64,000 nucleotides of DNA from contig JAUSAZ010000076.1 of NCBI GenBank assembly GCA_030652255.1, forward strand, positions 1 through 64,000, in the 5' to 3' direction. Of the stretch, positions 40,741-50,097 are shown one piece after another (position 1 is the stretch's first letter; the number at the start of each line of letters is the position of its first letter). A program made the position numbers and the translations under genes. The stretch is from Myxococcales bacterium. Lineage in GTDB: Bacteria > Myxococcota_A > Polyangia > Polyangiales > Ga0077539. The notes below the pieces were generated by a model. It saw only the letters and a program-made list of their open reading frames with translations, had not been told where the DNA came from and did no database searches.

Positions 40741-42417
40741 CTACGGCGTCTCGAAGGTGGTGACCGAGGGCGCGCGGATGGCGAACTGGAAGCCCAGGTG
40801 GGAGTGCTCCACGAGCGCGGGCCGGCTGGTCACGACGCGCACGTAGGCATCCGGGGCGGCGTCGGTGATCAGCCGCGCGCGCTGCCCCCGGTTGATGGTC
40901 ACGGTGCTGCTGGGGGTCGTGGCTCCCGCGGCGAAGAGCTGCACCTGCGTGTCGTTGGCGAAGGCGATGGCGTCGATGTCCGAGCGCCGGTCGGGGAAGC
41001 CCGAGGCCACGGCGACGTTGGTGCGGAAGGTCCACTCGGTGTCGTAGGTGCGCCCGCGCACCGAGGGGGCGAAGTCGGCGTCGAGGAGGGTTCCGTCGGT
41101 GGCGTTGCCCGGGTCGGCCTCGACCCACGCGATGGCGGCGGAGGTGCTGCTCGCGGTGATGAGCGCGTTGGCGGGGAAGTCCACCGAGGCGGTGCTCACG
41201 GCGCCCGCGAGGGCCCGCATGGTGACCGTGGCGCCGACGGTGAAGGTCACGTTGGCGGCGCCGTCGAGCGACTGCACCATCAGGCGGCGAACGCCCGGCG
41301 CCCCCGGGGGCTCGGCGTAGCGGAAGCTGCTCCCGCGCAGCGTGCCCTGGTCGGCGGGCACGTACGCGAAGTGGTTGTAGGTCTCGCCGAGCACCTGCCC
41401 GAAGGCCGTGACGGGCGCACCCACGGAGGTCACCCGGTAGACCGCGGAGGTGGGGGTGGCGACGACGTGGAAGCCGTTGTTGCTGGGCGCGGTCCAGGTG
41501 TCGAGCGTGACGCCCGCGCCGCCCATGTCGGCCACGCGCTGCACCACGACGGAGGTGGGCGCGACGGCGCCGGTGAGCACGGTGATCACCCCGGTCGACC
41601 AGGTGTAGAGCTCGTTGGCGACGAGCGCGCCGTCGAGGGCGCCCGCGGCGACGACCTTGTCGCCAGAGGCCCCGTCGTGCACCCACGCCACGAAGGGCGC
41701 GTCGCCGTCGAGGCGCAGCACGCCCGCCGTGGACACCGCACCGATGCGCACGCCCGCCTCCGCGAAGGCCATGCCCGGGAGCGCGGTGGGCGTCGTCGTG
41801 CCGACGTCGAGCGAGAGGCGCAGCGCGTTGGTGGTGGGGGAGTACACGTGCACCGTCCCGGCGCCCGGCACGAACACGAAGGAGGCGTGGCGCGGCGTGC
41901 GGCAGGCGGCGGCCTCGCAGACCTGACCCGCGGTGCAGACGTTGCCGCAGGCGCCGCAGTGGGTCGGGCTGGTCTGGAGGTTGACGCACGCGCCGCCGCA
42001 CAGCACCGATCCCGTCGGGCACATCGGCACGTCGGGCACATCAGGGACATCGACCGCGACGGGCACGTCGGGCACATCGGGCGCGTCCACCGCCACAGGG
42101 ACGTCCACCGCGACGGGAACATCGACGGCAACTGGGACATCGACCGCGACGGGCACGTCCATCGCCGCAGGCACGTCCATCGCCGCGGGCACGTCCATCG
42201 CCGCGGGCACATCCATCGCCGCGGGCACATCGACCGCGACCGGGACATCGACCGCGATCGGGACGTCCACCGCGATGGGGCGATCCACCGCGACCGGGAC
42301 GTCCTTCGCGCCGGGCACATCGACTTCACCGGCGTCGACCACGGCGGGCGTCGGCGCCGTGTAGCAGCCCAGGGAGAGCGTCGCGGACAGGAAGGCGAGC
42401 GGGAGGAGCGATCTCAT
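40741..42417 (-). CDS. lipoprotein with DVPxAx repeat linker and Cys module
   Basis: The 558-residue protein has lipobox LSLGC (Cys18). A long linker (residues 33-131) consists of six-residue units DVPVAV, DVPAAM and DVPIAV. One Cys module follows (CGGACVNLQTSPTHCGACG). The remaining 400 residues are low in cysteine and beta-rich, with repeated strands (SFVFVPGAGTVHVYS, FHVVATPTSAVYRVTSVG) that resemble WD/Ig-like surface repeats or the IgGFc-binding-protein-like domain of myxobacteria; I cannot decide. No catalytic motif is seen. It is divergent from the PilZ gene over 150 bases. Confidence 0.72.
   Translation of the reverse strand: MRSLLPLAFLSATLSLGCYTAPTPAVVDAGEVDVPGAKDVPVAVDRPIAVDVPIAVDVPVAVDVPAAMDVPAAMDVPAAMDVPAAMDVPVAVDVPVAVDVPVAVDVPVAVDAPDVPDVPVAVDVPDVPDVPMCPTGSVLCGGACVNLQTSPTHCGACGNVCTAGQVCEAAACRTPRHASFVFVPGAGTVHVYSPTTNALRLSLDVGTTTPTALPGMAFAEAGVRIGAVSTAGVLRLDGDAPFVAWVHDGASGDKVVAAGALDGALVANELYTWSTGVITVLTGAVAPTSVVVQRVADMGGAGVTLDTWTAPSNNGFHVVATPTSAVYRVTSVGAPVTAFGQVLGETYNHFAYVPADQGTLRGSSFRYAEPPGAPGVRRLMVQSLDGAANVTFTVGATVTMRALAGAVSTASVDFPANALITASSTSAAIAWVEADPGNATDGTLLDADFAPSVRGRTYDTEWTFRTNVAVASGFPDRRSDIDAIAFANDTQVQLFAAGATTPSSTVTINRGQRARLITDAAPDAYVRVVTSRPALVEHSHLGFQFAIRAPSVTTFETP
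42025..42321 (-). repeat. 18-bp coding repeat array in a lipoprotein gene
   Basis: About 15 in-frame units of 18 bases encode DVPxAx, with runs of four near-identical DVPAAM units and four DVPVAV units. Two shorter APDVPDVP interruptions mark the end near residues 111-131. The grouping of identical neighbours points to block duplication. The array only sets linker length. Confidence 0.85.
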
Positions 42418-42492
42418 GCGCAATGGACCTTTCGGGGGGCGGCCGATCCCCCACAGCGTCTCACGGTACACGGCACATCGACCCGGTCGCTC

Positions 42493-42512
42493 GGGGGCGG
42501 AGCTCTGCCCCC
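42493..42512. promoter_or_regulatory. 20-bp imperfect palindrome in a divergent promoter region
   Basis: GGGGGC-g-GAGCTC-t-GCCCCC is a palindrome with a single symmetrical mismatch pair, lying between the divergent lipoprotein (42417) and PilZ (42568) genes. It could be an operator for a dimeric regulator or an attenuating hairpin on the PilZ transcript, whose ATG is 55 bases away. Confidence 0.25.
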
Positions 42513-42567
42513 TCCTCCACGGACACGAATTACGCAGACCCTCCACGCGAACTCCTACGGTTCGTTC

Positions 42568-42972
42568 ATGCACACCGACCTACCAGTCCCGCAGCGACGC
42601 ACCGAGGCCCGCGCGGCGGTTTCGATCCCCGCGGCGGTCTTCGCCGACGGCTTCGACCAGCCCGTCGAGCTCGAGTGCAGCAACCTCTCCAGCACGGGGA
42701 TGTTCCTCCACGGCAACCCCTCGCTCGCCCTCGGCGAGGAGGTGCTGCTGGTGTTCGTGCCGCCGGGCACCTGGCACCACATCTTCATCGAGGCCGTGGT
42801 CGTGCGCGCCCTCGCCGACGACGCCGGCAGCCGCGGCCTCGGGCTCCGCTTCGCCCGCATGCCCCGCAACGACACCGACGTCCTGCGCAGCGCCCTCGAC
42901 CGCCGCCGCGACGAGGCCCGCGTATGGGACTGCGCCGTCGCCGACCTCGAGTTCGACCTCGAAGCCAACTGA
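42568..42972 (+). CDS. PilZ-domain protein, putative cyclic di-GMP receptor
   Basis: The 134-residue protein is nearly all one PilZ domain. The RRTEAR box near residue 10 and the NLSSTGMFL motif near 40 stand for the usual R-x3-R and D/N-x-S-x2-G ligand residues, with Asn in place of Asp. A C-terminal LGLRFARMP strand completes the barrel. The start at 42568 gives MHTDLPVPQRR. Such single-domain receptors bind c-di-GMP and act on motility or envelope partners. The diguanylate cyclase at 23074 is a possible source of signal, but no direct link is shown. Confidence 0.85.
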   Translation: MHTDLPVPQRRTEARAAVSIPAAVFADGFDQPVELECSNLSSTGMFLHGNPSLALGEEVLLVFVPPGTWHHIFIEAVVVRALADDAGSRGLGLRFARMPRNDTDVLRSALDRRRDEARVWDCAVADLEFDLEAN

Positions 42973-42997
42973 CCTGCTACACCCGGCAGCACCCCTC

Positions 42998-43810
42998 GTG
43001 CGCCGCGCCCGCCCCGTCCTCTTCCTCCTCGCCCGCGTGCTCCTCGCGGCGTGGATCCTCTCCGCCGCGGCCCTCTTCCTCCTCCAGCGCCGCATCGTCT
43101 TCGCCGCGCCGCCGGACACCGTCGCGCCCACCGCGCGGGGCGCCACGCTGCTCTCGGTGCCCACCGCCGCGGGCTGGCGCGTCGCGGCGCTCCACTGGCC
43201 CGGGCGCCCGGGCGCCCGCACGGTGGTGCACTTCCATGGCAACGGCGAGCAGCTCGCCTGGCAGGTCGACCTCGCCGAGACGCTGCACGCCGCGGGCTAC
43301 GGCGTCGTCGCGATGGAGTACCCCGGCTACGGCGTGATGCGCGCGGTCGAGCCCACCGAGGCGACGCTCTACGCCGCCGCCGACACCCTCCTGCGCCACC
43401 TCGAAGGACCGCTCGCCATCCCCCGCGACCGCCTCGTGCTCCAGGGCTTCTCGCTCGGCACCGGCGTCGCCTCGGAGATGGCCCGACGCGGCCACGGGTC
43501 TCGCCTGGTGCTCATCGCGCCGTACACCTCGATGGCCGACATGGGCGCCCTCAGCGCCCCGTGGCTGCCCGCGCGCTGGATGGTGCGCGACCGCTTCGAC
43601 ACCTGGTCCCGCGCGCCCGCCATCGCCGCCCCGACGCTGCTGGTGCACGGCGACGCCGACGACCTCATCCCCCCGGCGATGAGCGCGGCCCTCGCCCGGC
43701 GCTTCCCCGACGCCCGCCGGGTGCTCCTCCCCGGAACCCACCACAACGACGTCTTCGCGCGCTCCATGATCGAGCTCGTCGACGCGCTGCGACGCTTCGC
43801 GCCGCCGTAG
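42998..43810 (+). CDS. membrane-anchored alpha/beta hydrolase (ABHD13/BEM46-like)
   Basis: The 270-residue protein starts at GTG 42998, chosen because it begins just before an Arg-rich n-region and one helix (VLFLLARVLLAAWILSAAALFLL). The hydrolase domain has VVHFHGNGEQLAWQ (oxyanion loop), the nucleophile elbow GFSLGTGVASEM, the acid in GDADDLIPP and the His in LPGTHHNDVF, matching the BEM46/ABHD13 group of unknown-substrate serine hydrolases. It starts 25 bases after the PilZ stop, so the two may share a transcript. No lipobox is present. Confidence 0.82.
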   Translation: MRRARPVLFLLARVLLAAWILSAAALFLLQRRIVFAAPPDTVAPTARGATLLSVPTAAGWRVAALHWPGRPGARTVVHFHGNGEQLAWQVDLAETLHAAGYGVVAMEYPGYGVMRAVEPTEATLYAAADTLLRHLEGPLAIPRDRLVLQGFSLGTGVASEMARRGHGSRLVLIAPYTSMADMGALSAPWLPARWMVRDRFDTWSRAPAIAAPTLLVHGDADDLIPPAMSAALARRFPDARRVLLPGTHHNDVFARSMIELVDALRRFAPP

Positions 43811-43958
43811 CGCCACCCTCCTCCCCCGAACGGGCGAGTGCGCCACCGTGCGCCACCGCGCCACGCCCTGCTGCGCGCCACCGTCGGCGCGTCTCCGTCG
43901 TTTCAAGCGGGGCACACGGCTTGCGATCGCTCCCGTGTTCTCCACGGAGGTCGACGCG

Positions 43959-44597
43959 ATGCGATGCCCCGCACTCCTCACGCTGCTGGCCCTGATCACC
44001 GCAGGCGCGAGCGCCCACGCCGACCCCCCGCGGCCCCACCGCCGTCGTGTCGTCCGCGACCACTTCCGTCGCACCCTCTCCCTGGGCGCGAGCGTGGGCG
44101 TGGGATCGCCGCTGGGCCTGACCGGGGCCTTCGTCGAGCTGCGCCCGTGGCGCGCGTTCGGCGTCTCGCTGGGCGGCGGCCTGGGAGGCAACTTCGGCCC
44201 CGCCGTCGCAGCCACGGTGCAGGTCGCCCCGATCGGGACCCGCCGCTGGGCCCTCGGCGCGGAGGCCTCCCTCTCGCACCACGTGGCCTACGCCCAGGGC
44301 CGCGACCTGAGCGGCGGGCGCGAGCTGCCAGGCTCGTCCAACTGGGTGGGCCTCGGGGTCACGAGCGAGTGGCGGCCCACCCGCTCGCTGCTGCTGCGCA
44401 TCGGGGTGGGTCACTCCTGGCTGCTCGACACCGGCGGGTATGGGGTCCTGCGCGAGGGTGAGCTGCCGGAGGCCGAGCAGGCCATCGGCTTCCTCCCCGG
44501 CGCGACGCCCGTCGACGCGGCGCGCGCGGCCATCACGGGCGACACGCTGGGCGTCTGGTACGTGCACATCGACATCGCACCGAGCTGGCGCTGGTAG
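43959..44597 (+). CDS. small outer-membrane beta-barrel-like protein (paralogue of the 24182 gene)
   Basis: The 212-residue protein starts at ATG 43959, with GGAGG eight bases upstream. A signal peptide ends ASAHADPP, then a basic stretch, then strands like GASVGVGSPLGLTGAFVELR. It has the order of motifs of the protein at 24182-24817 (GVGSP, ELRPW, GLGGNFG, TPVDAA, LGVWY), and ends in SWRW with a terminal aromatic. A small barrel in the outer membrane is likely. A possible GCGCCACC direct repeat lies upstream near 43840-43862. Confidence 0.7.
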   Translation: MRCPALLTLLALITAGASAHADPPRPHRRRVVRDHFRRTLSLGASVGVGSPLGLTGAFVELRPWRAFGVSLGGGLGGNFGPAVAATVQVAPIGTRRWALGAEASLSHHVAYAQGRDLSGGRELPGSSNWVGLGVTSEWRPTRSLLLRIGVGHSWLLDTGGYGVLREGELPEAEQAIGFLPGATPVDAARAAITGDTLGVWYVHIDIAPSWRW

Positions 44598-44644
44598 CGC
44601 CCGCGCGACAGACACCCACCCCGCTTCACCCGTACGATCGACCG

Positions 44645-45649
44645 ATGCGCGCACAACGTCCGGTGTCCGAGGCCCACCTGGCCGATGGGGTCCGCCGCGG
44701 GGTGATCACGGCGGAGCAGATGGAGTCGCTCCTCGCCATCGCCCGCAGCGACGCCAGCTCCGGCGACGCCCACCTCCCCGACCTCCGCTGGACCGCCGTG
44801 GTGTCGGCCGTGGCCGCGACCGTCGCGGTGGGGGCGCCCGGCTTCGCGATGCTGATCGAAAGTCGCGCCTACGACGAGCTCGGGATCACCGGGCTCACCG
44901 GGGCCTGCATCGCTGCGCTCGTGACCTGCGCGCTCCTCGGCCAGGTCGCCCGCGCGCGCGGCTGGGGTCGGGCCCCGGCGGCCATCCTGACGGCGGGCGT
45001 GGCGCCCTACACGGGCGGCGTGGCGCTGTACGTCGCTGCCCTGGGCTTCCGGGACCTGGCGCAGCAGACCCTCGCCGCCACCGTCGTCGCCACCCTCGTC
45101 GGCCTCGCACTCTGGCGGGCGCGTCGGGTGGGCCCCGCGCTCGCGGTCGCGGGCTTCTGCCTCCCCTTCGCGGTCATGTCGGCGGCGCGCATGCTCTGGC
45201 CTGTCGAGCTGATGACGCCCTTCCGCGCGATGGTCGTGGCGACCGCGGCGCTGAGCCTCGCGGCCGCGGCGCGCTTGACGTCATGGGGCCGACGCGGCGG
45301 CGTCGATGGGACCTCCTGGTGGGAGCTCGGCACCTTCGCCGCGGCGATGATCAGCGTGACCGCGGGCTTCTCGCGAGGCCTCGGCGGCGTCGAGCTCTGG
45401 GCGCCGGCCGCGCTCGTCGTGGGCGCGCTGGGGCTCTGGTTCCGCCGGTGGACCTACCAGCTCGCGGGCGCGCTCGGGATGTTGTGGTTCCTCGGTCTGG
45501 GACTCCGCCACGAGGCGGCGCCGCTACAGGTCGGCGGGCTGGTGGGCGTCTGTGTCCTGATCGCCGCCGCGACGCAGTGGCACCGCCGCCGCGAGGCGCA
45601 TCGCATCATCGAGCGCGACCCCCGGGCCGATCTCCGCGCCTGGGAGTGA
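44645..45649 (+). CDS. multipass membrane protein, DUF2157-like N-terminus
   Basis: The 334-residue protein begins with a cytoplasmic segment (ADGVRRGVITAEQMESLLAI) like the DUF2157 start, where a G-x-I-x-E/T-x-Q pattern precedes the first helix. About eight to ten hydrophobic helices follow (from 50 to about 305), rich in Ala, Val, Leu and Gly, and a polar C-terminal tail ends RADLRAWE. No transport or enzyme motif is seen. It begins 47 bases after the barrel protein gene. The function is unknown. Confidence 0.65.
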   Translation: MRAQRPVSEAHLADGVRRGVITAEQMESLLAIARSDASSGDAHLPDLRWTAVVSAVAATVAVGAPGFAMLIESRAYDELGITGLTGACIAALVTCALLGQVARARGWGRAPAAILTAGVAPYTGGVALYVAALGFRDLAQQTLAATVVATLVGLALWRARRVGPALAVAGFCLPFAVMSAARMLWPVELMTPFRAMVVATAALSLAAAARLTSWGRRGGVDGTSWWELGTFAAAMISVTAGFSRGLGGVELWAPAALVVGALGLWFRRWTYQLAGALGMLWFLGLGLRHEAAPLQVGGLVGVCVLIAAATQWHRRREAHRIIERDPRADLRAWE

Positions 45650-45780
45650 TCCTCCGGCCCGATGGGGGCTCGACACACCGCCGTCCGGTACCTACGCAGG
45701 CGCAGTTCCGGGGCATCCGCATCGCGCTTGTCCCCGTGTCCCCCAATCCCCCGGTATTCCAGACAGGAGCATCGCGAACC

Positions 45781-46203
45781 ATGGGTATCAGCAAGGCCAG
45801 CGCGCAGTGGACCGGCTCCCTCAAGACCGGCAGCGGAACGATGAAGCCCGCACACGCCGAGGCGGCGAACTTCTCCCTCACATCCCGCTTCGAGGGTCAG
45901 CCCGGGAGCAACCCCGAGGAGCTCATCGGCGCCGCCCTCGCGGGCTGCTTCTCGATGGCCCTCACGGTGAGCCTCGAGAAGGCCGGGCTCACCCCGCAGG
46001 GCGTCCGCACCGAGGCCGAGGTGAAGCTCGACCGGCTGGCCGAGGGCTTCGCCATCACGGGCATCGCGCTCACCACGACGGCCACCGTGCCCGGCGTCGA
46101 CGACGCGAAGTTCCAGTCCATCGCCGAGGAGACCAAGAAGACCTGCCCCGTCTCCAAGGCGCTCGGCGCCGTGCCCATCACGCTCAAGGCCAGCCTCGGC
46201 TGA
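45781..46203 (+). CDS. osmC: OsmC-family peroxiredoxin
   Basis: OsmC reduces organic hydroperoxides with a pair of cysteines. The protein has 140 residues and follows E. coli OsmC nearly throughout: a WTGSLKTGSGT start, FEGQPGSNPEELIGAALAG, then the peroxidatic Cys in GCFSMAL and the resolving Cys in TCPVSKAL. A GIALTTTATVPGVD strand lies between them. It acts in the cytoplasm. The ATG at 45781 has AGGAG about 12 bases upstream. It converges on the CapA-like gene with 27 bases between. Confidence 0.95.
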   Translation: MGISKASAQWTGSLKTGSGTMKPAHAEAANFSLTSRFEGQPGSNPEELIGAALAGCFSMALTVSLEKAGLTPQGVRTEAEVKLDRLAEGFAITGIALTTTATVPGVDDAKFQSIAEETKKTCPVSKALGAVPITLKASLG

Positions 46204-46230
46204 GCCCCCGCCCGCTCCCCTTCCGCCCCT

Positions 46231-47448
46231 CTACTCCCGCACCCGCACCGCAGGCCCCAGCGCCTCGCCTACAGCGCGCGCCCTCGCCCGCCGCAGGTTC
46301 GTCTCCAGCAGCCGCAACGGCACCACCCGCACACCCTCCTCGCCGTGCTGCATCCACAGCGCGTTGGCGGTGAGGGTCACCAGCGACAGCCGCCCGTCGT
46401 CCATCCGCTCGAACTGCGCCCGCATCAGGGCCACGTCCCTCGTCGCCGGGTCGACCAGCACGCGCTCGATGGCGGGCGACGGGTTGTCGAGCCCCCGCCA
46501 CTGCGCCCCGTAGTTGGAGAGCATCGAGCCCATCGACCACGCGATCACCGCGTCGCCCCGCGGCGAGACCACCCGCTCCACCCTCCCCTGCGCGACCACC
46601 CCGGTGCCCACCACCACGTCGGCGCCCGCCTCCACCAGCTGCCGCGCCAGGGCCCGCTGCTCTTCGCCGATCGGGCGGAAGGGCGCGCGGTTCCATTGCA
46701 CCCCCGCGACCACGACGTCGGCCACGGCCCGCGCCGCCGTCACCGCCGCGACCGCCCGCGCGCCGTCGAGGGACTGCGCCACCGCGGCGTGCGTGGCGTT
46801 GCGCCCTGGGGCCATCTGCACCCGCTGGGTGAAGCACAGGAAGGCCACCCGCATCCCGTCGCGCTCGGTCACCCACGGCGTCCACGCGGCCTCGTCGGAG
46901 TCGCCCGCGCCCGCCACGCCGAGGCCCGCGCCTCGCAGCGCCGCGGCCGTCTGGGTGAGCCCGTCGCCCATCTGGTCGTAGGCGTGCTGCGTCGCGAGGC
47001 ACACCCCGTCGAGGCCGACGCGGGCGAGGTCGCGCGCCACGCTGCGCCCGATGGCGGGGGTGGTCCCGAGAGCAGGCGGCGCGCCCGCGAAGGGCGGCCG
47101 GAAGGCGTCGGTGAGCGGCGAGTCCAGCCATCCGAGCGCCACCTCGCGGGGTCCGACGAGCGCGGCGATCCAGTTGAGCGCCCACGCCACGCCGCCCTGG
47201 CTCGCGTGCTCGTCGAAGTGCGCGAGCACCCCGCGGTGCAGCATGATGTCGCCGCCGAGGGTCACCACCACCCGCCGCGATGGCGCCGGGACATCCACCG
47301 GCACGTCGACCGCGGCTTCCACCGCCGCCTCGCGCGGCACGTCGGCGACCGCCGCATCGAGGGCCGCCACCGCCGCGTCGGGCCGGGCGCTCCCGCGACA
47401 CCCCAGGAGCGCCATCGAGACCAGCAATCCGCGCGCTCGGTGAACCAT
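46231..47448 (-). CDS. CapA-like metallophosphatase-fold lipoprotein
   Basis: The 405-residue protein starts at ATG 47448, giving lipobox ALLGC. After an Asp/Ala/Pro linker comes the CapA/PgsA-type domain, recognised by VTLGGDIMLHRG at the start, the order GLDGVCLATQHAYDQMGDGL and GVAGAG (the family's NNH and GAG motifs), and AVIAWSMGSMLSNYG at the end (family: GNFxF). The family's HWG-x-E has become GVQWNRAPF and the GHHPH has become GTGVVAQG, so metal binding is probably lost or changed. CapA relatives act in polyglutamate capsule export. It starts 45 bases after mutS and may belong to that transcript. Confidence 0.75.
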   Translation of the reverse strand: MVHRARGLLVSMALLGCRGSARPDAAVAALDAAVADVPREAAVEAAVDVPVDVPAPSRRVVVTLGGDIMLHRGVLAHFDEHASQGGVAWALNWIAALVGPREVALGWLDSPLTDAFRPPFAGAPPALGTTPAIGRSVARDLARVGLDGVCLATQHAYDQMGDGLTQTAAALRGAGLGVAGAGDSDEAAWTPWVTERDGMRVAFLCFTQRVQMAPGRNATHAAVAQSLDGARAVAAVTAARAVADVVVAGVQWNRAPFRPIGEEQRALARQLVEAGADVVVGTGVVAQGRVERVVSPRGDAVIAWSMGSMLSNYGAQWRGLDNPSPAIERVLVDPATRDVALMRAQFERMDDGRLSLVTLTANALWMQHGEEGVRVVPLRLLETNLRRARARAVGEALGPAVRVRE

Positions 47449-47493
47449 CGCGGCGCGATCAGTGCCCGACGCCTGCATCGTAGGCAAGCCTCG

Positions 47494-50097
47494 TCACTTC
47501 ACCGCGATCATCGCCTTCAGCTGCGCCAGCAGGTGCAGCGACTCCAGCGGCGTCATCCGGTCGAGCTCCACGCCCTCCAGCGCCGCGATCACCGGGTGCT
47601 CCCGCGAGACGGGCGCCGGCTTCTCCTCGAAGAGCCCGATCTGCTTCGGCGCCTTCTTCATCGGCCCCTCGCCGCGCTCCAGGTCCTTCAGCATCGCGCG
47701 CGCCCGCAGCAGCACCGGCTCCGGGAGGCCCGCGATCTTCGCCACGGCCACGCCGTACGACCGGCTCGCCCCGCCCTCCGCCAGCTTGTGCAGGAACACG
47801 ATGTCGTCGCCGGTCTCCCTCGCCGACACGTTCACGTTCGCCACGTGCGAGCGCGTGTCCGCCAGCGCGCACAGCTCGTGGTAGTGCGTCGCGAACATCG
47901 CCCGCGCCTTCACGGCGTCGTGCAGGTACTCCGCCACCGCCCACGCGATGGCGAGCCCGTCGAAGGTGCTCGTCCCCCGCCCGATCTCGTCGAAGAGCAC
48001 CAGCGAGCGCGCCGTCGCCCCGCGCAGGATCGTCGCCGTCTCCCGCATCTCCACCATGAAGGTGCTCGCCCCGCGGGCCACGTCGTCGCTCGCGCCCACG
48101 CGGGTGAAGATCCGGTCGACCTTGCCCACCCTCGCCGAGCGCGCCGGCACGAAGCTCCCCGCCTGGGCCATCAGCACGATGAGCGCCACCTGGCGCATGA
48201 GCGTGCTCTTGCCCGCCATGTTGGGCCCGGTCACCAGCAGCAGCCGCGCGCCCGACTGCTCCAGCTTGATGTCATTGGGAACAAACGCACCCGGCTCGAG
48301 CATCGTCTCGACCACCGGGTGCCGCGCGTCGCGCAGGTCGATCACCCCGCCGTCGTCCACGATGGGCCGCGTGTAATCGTGCCGGTGCGCCACCTCGGCG
48401 AGGGCCGCGATGGCGTCGAGGTCGGCCAGCTGGTTGGCCAGCTTCGAGAGCTTGCCCACCGCGTCGGCGACCTTGCCCCGCAGCTGCTCGTAGCGCGCGC
48501 GCTCCAGCTCCCGGGCGCGCTCCTCGGCCTCCAGGATCTCCGTCTCCAGCGAGGTGAGCTCGTCGGTGATGAAGCGCTCTCCCCCGGCGATGGTCTGCTT
48601 CCGACGGTAGTCCGAGGGCACCAGGTGCAGGTTGGCCTTCGTCACTTCAATGAAGTACCCGAACACTCCATTGAACTTGATCTTCAATGAAGTGATCTTC
48701 GTGCGCGTGCGCTCGCGGGTCTCCATGGAGAGGATCACCTCCCGCGCGTTGCTCGCGAGCCCGGTGTAGCGATCGAGCTCGCCGTCGAAGCCCGCGCGAA
48801 ACACCCCGCCGTCCTCCAGCGCCGCCGGGGGGCTGTCCGCGAGCGATCCCTCCAGCAGCGCGCAGAGCGGGGCGCACGGGTCCATCGCGCGCAGGGGCCC
48901 GAGCGCCTCGGCGGCCTCCGCGTTGGCGCTGAGCGTCGCGAGCAGCGTGGGCATGCGCCGCAGCCCGTCGCGCAGGGTGCCGAGGTCGCGCGGCGTGGCG
49001 ACCTTCATCGTCGCCCGCACCGCGAGGCGCTCCAGGTCGGGGATCATCGCCAGCGACTCGCGCAGCCCCTGCCGCAGCTCGGGGTGCACCACCAGGGCCT
49101 CGACGGCGTCGTGCCGCCGGTGCACCCGCTTGAGGTCTTGCAGCGGGAAGGCGAGCCAGGTGCGCAGGCGCCGCGCGCCCATGGCGGTGATGGTCTCGTC
49201 GAGGTGCGAGAGCAGCGTGCCCTTCTTGTCTCCGCGCACCGAGCGGAACAGCTCCAGGTGCCCCTGCGTCGTCTCGTCGACGTGGAGGTGCTCGCGCGCG
49301 TCGAGCCGCGAGGCCCGCTGCACCGACACCGCCGTCCCGGGCTGGAAGTCCATCGCGTAGCGCAGCGCCAGCGCCGCCGCCACGCGGGTGCCCACGGGCA
49401 GCTCGCCGAAGCCCGACTGGAGGTTCTCGTCGCCCAGGGCGCGGGCCAGCACCTCGCTCGCGGCGCGCGGGTCGAGCGGCGCCACCGCGCGCACGAAGAG
49501 CCGCGGGAGCATCCGCACCTCGGCGCGCACGGCGGCCTCGTGCTCCTTCGGGCAGACGAGCTCGCGCACGTCGAGCCGGGCGAGCTCGCCCACCACGCCG
49601 AAGAGGTCGTTGACCTCGCTGGTGAAGAGCTCGCCCGTGGAGAGGTCATAGGCCGCGATGGACCACTGCCGCCCGCTCTCCGGCGGCACCACCGCCGCGA
49701 GGAACTGGTTGGAGCGCGCGTCGAGCGACTCGGCGTCGAGCACCAGCGCCGGGGTGAGCACCCGCACCACGCCGCGCTTGACGATCCCCTTGGCCTTGGA
49801 GGGGTCTTCGAGCTGCTCGCAGACCGCCACGTTGTGCCCCATGTCCAGCAGCCGCGGGATGTACGCCGGGGCCGCGTGGTAGGGGATGCCGCACATCGGG
49901 ATGGAGTCGGCCTCGTTCTTGTTGCGCGAGGTGAGCGTGAGGTCGAGGGCCTTCGCCGCGGTGAGCGCGTCGTCGAAGAAGAGCTCGTAGAAGTCCCCCA
50001 TGCGGAAGAAGAGCAGGGCGTCGGGGTAGAGCGCCTTCTCCCGCAGGTACTGCTGCATGGCGGGCGCCTGGGCGCCCTTGGACTGGGTTCCGTTCAT
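47494..50097 (-). CDS. mutS: DNA mismatch repair protein MutS
   Basis: MutS recognises base mismatches and starts repair. The 867-residue protein has the mismatch-recognition domain at the N-terminus (MQQYLREKALYPDALLFFRMGDFYELF contains the F-x-E region), the connector and lever domains, and an ATPase domain with the Walker A TGPNMAGKSTLMRQ, Walker B VLFDEIGRGTSTFDG and the ATHYHEL motif. The length is close to the usual 850-870. No mutL is seen in the window. It starts 78 bases downstream of the lipoprotein gene that ends the respiratory operon. Confidence 0.97.
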   Translation of the reverse strand: MNGTQSKGAQAPAMQQYLREKALYPDALLFFRMGDFYELFFDDALTAAKALDLTLTSRNKNEADSIPMCGIPYHAAPAYIPRLLDMGHNVAVCEQLEDPSKAKGIVKRGVVRVLTPALVLDAESLDARSNQFLAAVVPPESGRQWSIAAYDLSTGELFTSEVNDLFGVVGELARLDVRELVCPKEHEAAVRAEVRMLPRLFVRAVAPLDPRAASEVLARALGDENLQSGFGELPVGTRVAAALALRYAMDFQPGTAVSVQRASRLDAREHLHVDETTQGHLELFRSVRGDKKGTLLSHLDETITAMGARRLRTWLAFPLQDLKRVHRRHDAVEALVVHPELRQGLRESLAMIPDLERLAVRATMKVATPRDLGTLRDGLRRMPTLLATLSANAEAAEALGPLRAMDPCAPLCALLEGSLADSPPAALEDGGVFRAGFDGELDRYTGLASNAREVILSMETRERTRTKITSLKIKFNGVFGYFIEVTKANLHLVPSDYRRKQTIAGGERFITDELTSLETEILEAEERARELERARYEQLRGKVADAVGKLSKLANQLADLDAIAALAEVAHRHDYTRPIVDDGGVIDLRDARHPVVETMLEPGAFVPNDIKLEQSGARLLLVTGPNMAGKSTLMRQVALIVLMAQAGSFVPARSARVGKVDRIFTRVGASDDVARGASTFMVEMRETATILRGATARSLVLFDEIGRGTSTFDGLAIAWAVAEYLHDAVKARAMFATHYHELCALADTRSHVANVNVSARETGDDIVFLHKLAEGGASRSYGVAVAKIAGLPEPVLLRARAMLKDLERGEGPMKKAPKQIGLFEEKPAPVSREHPVIAALEGVELDRMTPLESLHLLAQLKAMIAVK

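Noticed and set aside
38611..42972. 1453-codon plus-strand frame
   Set aside because: Mostly antisense to the kinase and the DVPxAx lipoprotein; only its last 135 codons (from 42568) make a real PilZ protein.
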